Shown here: one piece after another, positions 14,580 to 16,182 of the stretch
Layout: each line of letters opens with the position of its first letter
How positions within the stretch are numbered: the first letter of the stretch is position 1
Assembly (NCBI GenBank): GCA_946183095.1
Contig: CAMHBE010000009.1
Coordinates: 1-16,182 of the forward strand
From: an uncultured Clostridia bacterium
Lineage (GTDB): Bacteria; Bacillota; Clostridia; Oscillospirales; Ruminococcaceae
Reading direction: 5' to 3'
Length of the DNA: 16,182 bases
Notes under the pieces: model-generated
What the model saw: only the letters and a program-made list of their open reading frames with translations
What the model was told of the DNA's origin: nothing
Databases searched by the model: none
Position numbers and translations under genes: made by a program

Positions 14580-16016
14580 TTATACCGACAGTTCGGCTTT
14601 TTCGCCGAGGATATCCTTGTTTGCGTCGAGGACGGGCTTCACGCACTCCTCAAGGAACTCCGCCACCTGTTCGGGGGCGCGTCCCGTGAAGTGTTCGGGC
14701 TGCAAAGTCGCCATTATCTCGTCCTTTGTCACGCCGAATATCGGGTCTGCGGCGATACGGTCAACGAGGTCATTCTCGCCGCCCTCTTCCTTTACTATCC
14801 TGCCGGCTGCCATGCTGTGCTGACGGATATGCTCGTGAAGTTCCTGACGGTCGCCGCCCTTCTTCACCGCGTCCATGATGATGTTCTCGGTCGCCATGAA
14901 GGGGAGCTCACGCATCACGCGCTGGCGTATCACTTTATCATATACCACAAGACCGCCGGTGACGTTGAGCATGATGTTGAGGATAGCGTCAGCCGCGAGG
15001 AACGCTTCCGCAACAGCGATACGCTTGTTGGCGCTGTCGTCGAGGGTGCGCTCGAACCACTGTGTTCCCGCCGTGAACGCGGGGTTGAGCACATCTATCA
15101 TGAGATATCTCGACAGGGCGGTGATGCGCTCGGAACGCATGGGGTTGCGCTTATACGCCATTGCCGACGAGCCTATCTGGTTTTTCTCGAAGGGTTCTTC
15201 TATCTCCTTGAAATTCTGCAAAAGGCGGATATCGAAGCTGAACTTCGAGCAGCTCTCGGCAAGCCCCGAAAGTGCGGAGACTACCTGATAATCGAGCTTG
15301 CGGGGGTAAGTCTGACCGCTTACCGCGAAGCATTTCTCAAACCCCATTTCTTCGGCTATCATCTGTTCGAGCTTCTTTATCTTCTCGCCGTCGCCGTCGA
15401 ACAGCTCCACAAAGCTCGCCTGCGTACCGGTGGTGCCTTTCTGACCCAGCAGCTTCAGGCTGCCGATGCGGTACTCTATCTCCTCAAGATCCATGAGAAG
15501 CTCCTGCATCCACAGTGTAGCGCGCTTGCCGACGGTGGTGAGCTGCGCGGGCTGGAGGTGGGTGTAGGCGAGACAGGGCATATCCTTGTACTTCTGCGCA
15601 AATCCCGCAAGGTTCGCGATAACGTTGATCAGCTTGCGCTTTACGATGTTGAGAGCGTCGCGCATCACGATGATATCGGTGTTGTCGCCGACGTAGCACG
15701 ACGTCGCGCCGAGGTGGATGATGCCCTTTGCTTTGGGGCATACCAAACCGTAGGCGTAAACGTGCGACATTACGTCGTGGCGCACTTCCTTTTCGCGTGC
15801 TTCCGCAGCCGCAAAGTCGATGTTGTCGATGTTGGCTTCAAGCTCCGCCACCTGTTCTTCGGTAATATCCAGACCGAGCTTCATCTCGGCTCTTGCAAGA
15901 GCCGTCCACAGTCTTCTGAATGTCGAGAACTTCTTCTGCGCGGAGAAAACGTACTGCATCTCCTCGCTTGCGTAGCGGGTGCAGAACGGGCTTTCGTAAG
16001 TATCGTATTTGCTCAT
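14580..16016 (-). CDS. purB: Adenylosuccinate lyase
   Basis: Catalyses two steps of purine synthesis: SAICAR to AICAR plus fumarate, and adenylosuccinate to AMP plus fumarate. The 478-aa protein belongs to the fumarase/aspartase superfamily: RHDVMSH (79-85), the catalytic-acid region THLQPAQ (152-158, H153) and the signature loop GSSAMAYKRNPMRSER (282-297) containing the catalytic Ser. The usual Pro of SSxMPxKxNP is Ala here. The C-terminal half (WFERTLDDSAN, LPFMATENIIM, FTGRAP) resembles the longer, animal-type ADSL branch rather than the roughly 430-aa B. subtilis type. ATG 16016 follows GGAGGTAC at about 8 nt. It is monocistronic from its own promoter; no other pur gene is in the window. 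Confidence 0.96.
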   Translation of the reverse strand: MSKYDTYESPFCTRYASEEMQYVFSAQKKFSTFRRLWTALARAEMKLGLDITEEQVAELEANIDNIDFAAAEAREKEVRHDVMSHVYAYGLVCPKAKGIIHLGATSCYVGDNTDIIVMRDALNIVKRKLINVIANLAGFAQKYKDMPCLAYTHLQPAQLTTVGKRATLWMQELLMDLEEIEYRIGSLKLLGQKGTTGTQASFVELFDGDGEKIKKLEQMIAEEMGFEKCFAVSGQTYPRKLDYQVVSALSGLAESCSKFSFDIRLLQNFKEIEEPFEKNQIGSSAMAYKRNPMRSERITALSRYLMIDVLNPAFTAGTQWFERTLDDSANKRIAVAEAFLAADAILNIMLNVTGGLVVYDKVIRQRVMRELPFMATENIIMDAVKKGGDRQELHEHIRQHSMAAGRIVKEEGGENDLVDRIAADPIFGVTKDEIMATLQPEHFTGRAPEQVAEFLEECVKPVLDANKDILGEKAELSV

Positions 16017-16047
16017 AAAGTACCTCCGGGAATTTCGTCATGATGTG

Positions 16048-16064
16048 CCGGACAGCCTGTCCGG
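16048..16064 (-). promoter_or_regulatory. Stem-loop in the purB leader
   Basis: CCGGACA (16048-16054) pairs perfectly with TGTCCGG (16058-16064), 7 bp with a 3-nt loop, starting about +14 of the predicted transcript and ending about 22 nt before the ribosome binding site. It lacks a U-run and does not resemble a purine riboswitch. Confidence 0.55.
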
Positions 16065-16083
16065 TATGATAAACAACACAACT

Positions 16084-16112
16084 ATTGTAGCACAGTTCCG
16101 ACGATTTTACAA
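16084..16112 (-). promoter_or_regulatory. SigA promoter of purB
   Basis: On the minus strand TTGTAA (16112-16107), 17 nt, TACAAT (16089-16084), with TGTGC as TRTG extension. Predicted start near 16077. Confidence 0.75.
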
Positions 16113-16151
16113 CCGTTTTTTACAAATTCTCAAAAAAATTGCAAAAAACTA

Positions 16152-16180
16152 TTGACATTTTCTTTTTTTTGTGGTAATAT
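16152..16180 (+). promoter_or_regulatory. SigA promoter of a gene beyond the window's right edge
   Basis: TTGACA (16152-16157), 17 nt including an eight-T stretch, TAATAT (16175-16180), with TGTGG before the -10 box. It points out of the window and is divergent from purB. Confidence 0.78.
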
Positions 16181-16182
16181 AT

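Noticed and set aside
15838..16041. Short minus-strand open frame beginning in the purB leader
   Set aside because: Its ATG precedes the purB ribosome binding site and runs out of frame into purB; no SD of its own and shadow-like composition.
14691..16043. A 450-codon plus-strand open frame opposite purB
   Set aside because: Antisense to intact purB, no motif, and its composition is that of a reverse-complement shadow.
16017..16112. Possible PurR box or guanine riboswitch upstream of purB
   Set aside because: GTTCCG near 16095 differs from the GTTCGG/CCGAAC core and no purine riboswitch core can be read; only a plain hairpin remains.
1..16182. Mobile elements, CRISPR arrays, tRNA or rRNA genes, toxin-antitoxin or defence modules
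   Set aside because: No spaced direct repeats, transposase or recombinase motifs, cloverleaf sequences or defence domains were recognised; genes are intact housekeeping or small membrane proteins.

Overview
The window reads as ordinary chromosomal DNA of a low-to-mid GC Firmicute, most likely a Clostridia/Oscillospiraceae (Ruminococcus-like) gut bacterium. Supporting signs are strong AAAGGAG ribosome binding sites, SigA-type promoters with the Gram-positive TRTG extension, a lipoprotein with a Gram-positive style signal, a YqhQ/DUF1385-prmC pair, nrdR, split secD/secF, a GH31 glycosidase and small DUF4234 and DUF2752 membrane proteins. The genus is inference. I see no phage, transposon, CRISPR array, tRNA or rRNA.

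Layout. 1-2056 (+): GH31 alpha-glycosidase. 2079-2436 (+): a self-contained 73-aa gene with a perfect-consensus promoter, a 5' hairpin and a strong terminator shared with the convergent prmC. 2434-4301 (-): operon DUF1385/yqhQ-prmC with overlapping genes. 4401-5409 (+): monocistronic lipoprotein. 5418-9009 (-): amidohydrolase followed by alaS. 9053-10445 (+): alpha/beta hydrolase, apparently leaderless, overlapping a DUF2752 membrane protein. 10522-11453 (+): nrdR-HIT protein operon ending in a bidirectional terminator. 11469-11911 (-): DUF4234 membrane protein. 11961-14452 (-): secD-secF operon. 14580-16112 (-): purB. 16152-16180 (+): promoter of a gene beyond the window.

Functions are mainly housekeeping: translation (alaS, prmC), protein export (secDF), purine synthesis (purB), dNTP control (nrdR) and nucleotide hydrolysis (HIT). 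Accessory genes cover carbohydrate use (GH31), two hydrolases and four poorly characterised envelope or small proteins.

Transcription signals are unusually readable. Ten promoters share an exact 17-nt spacer, several carry the TRTG element, and three transcripts should begin with a small stem-loop at +3/+4. The least explained item is the 73-aa gene at 2162-2383, whose sequence recalls the leader part of NHLP-type peptide precursors but which has no Cys-rich core and no maturation enzymes nearby. I found no convincing new multi-gene system; the findings are individual leads.
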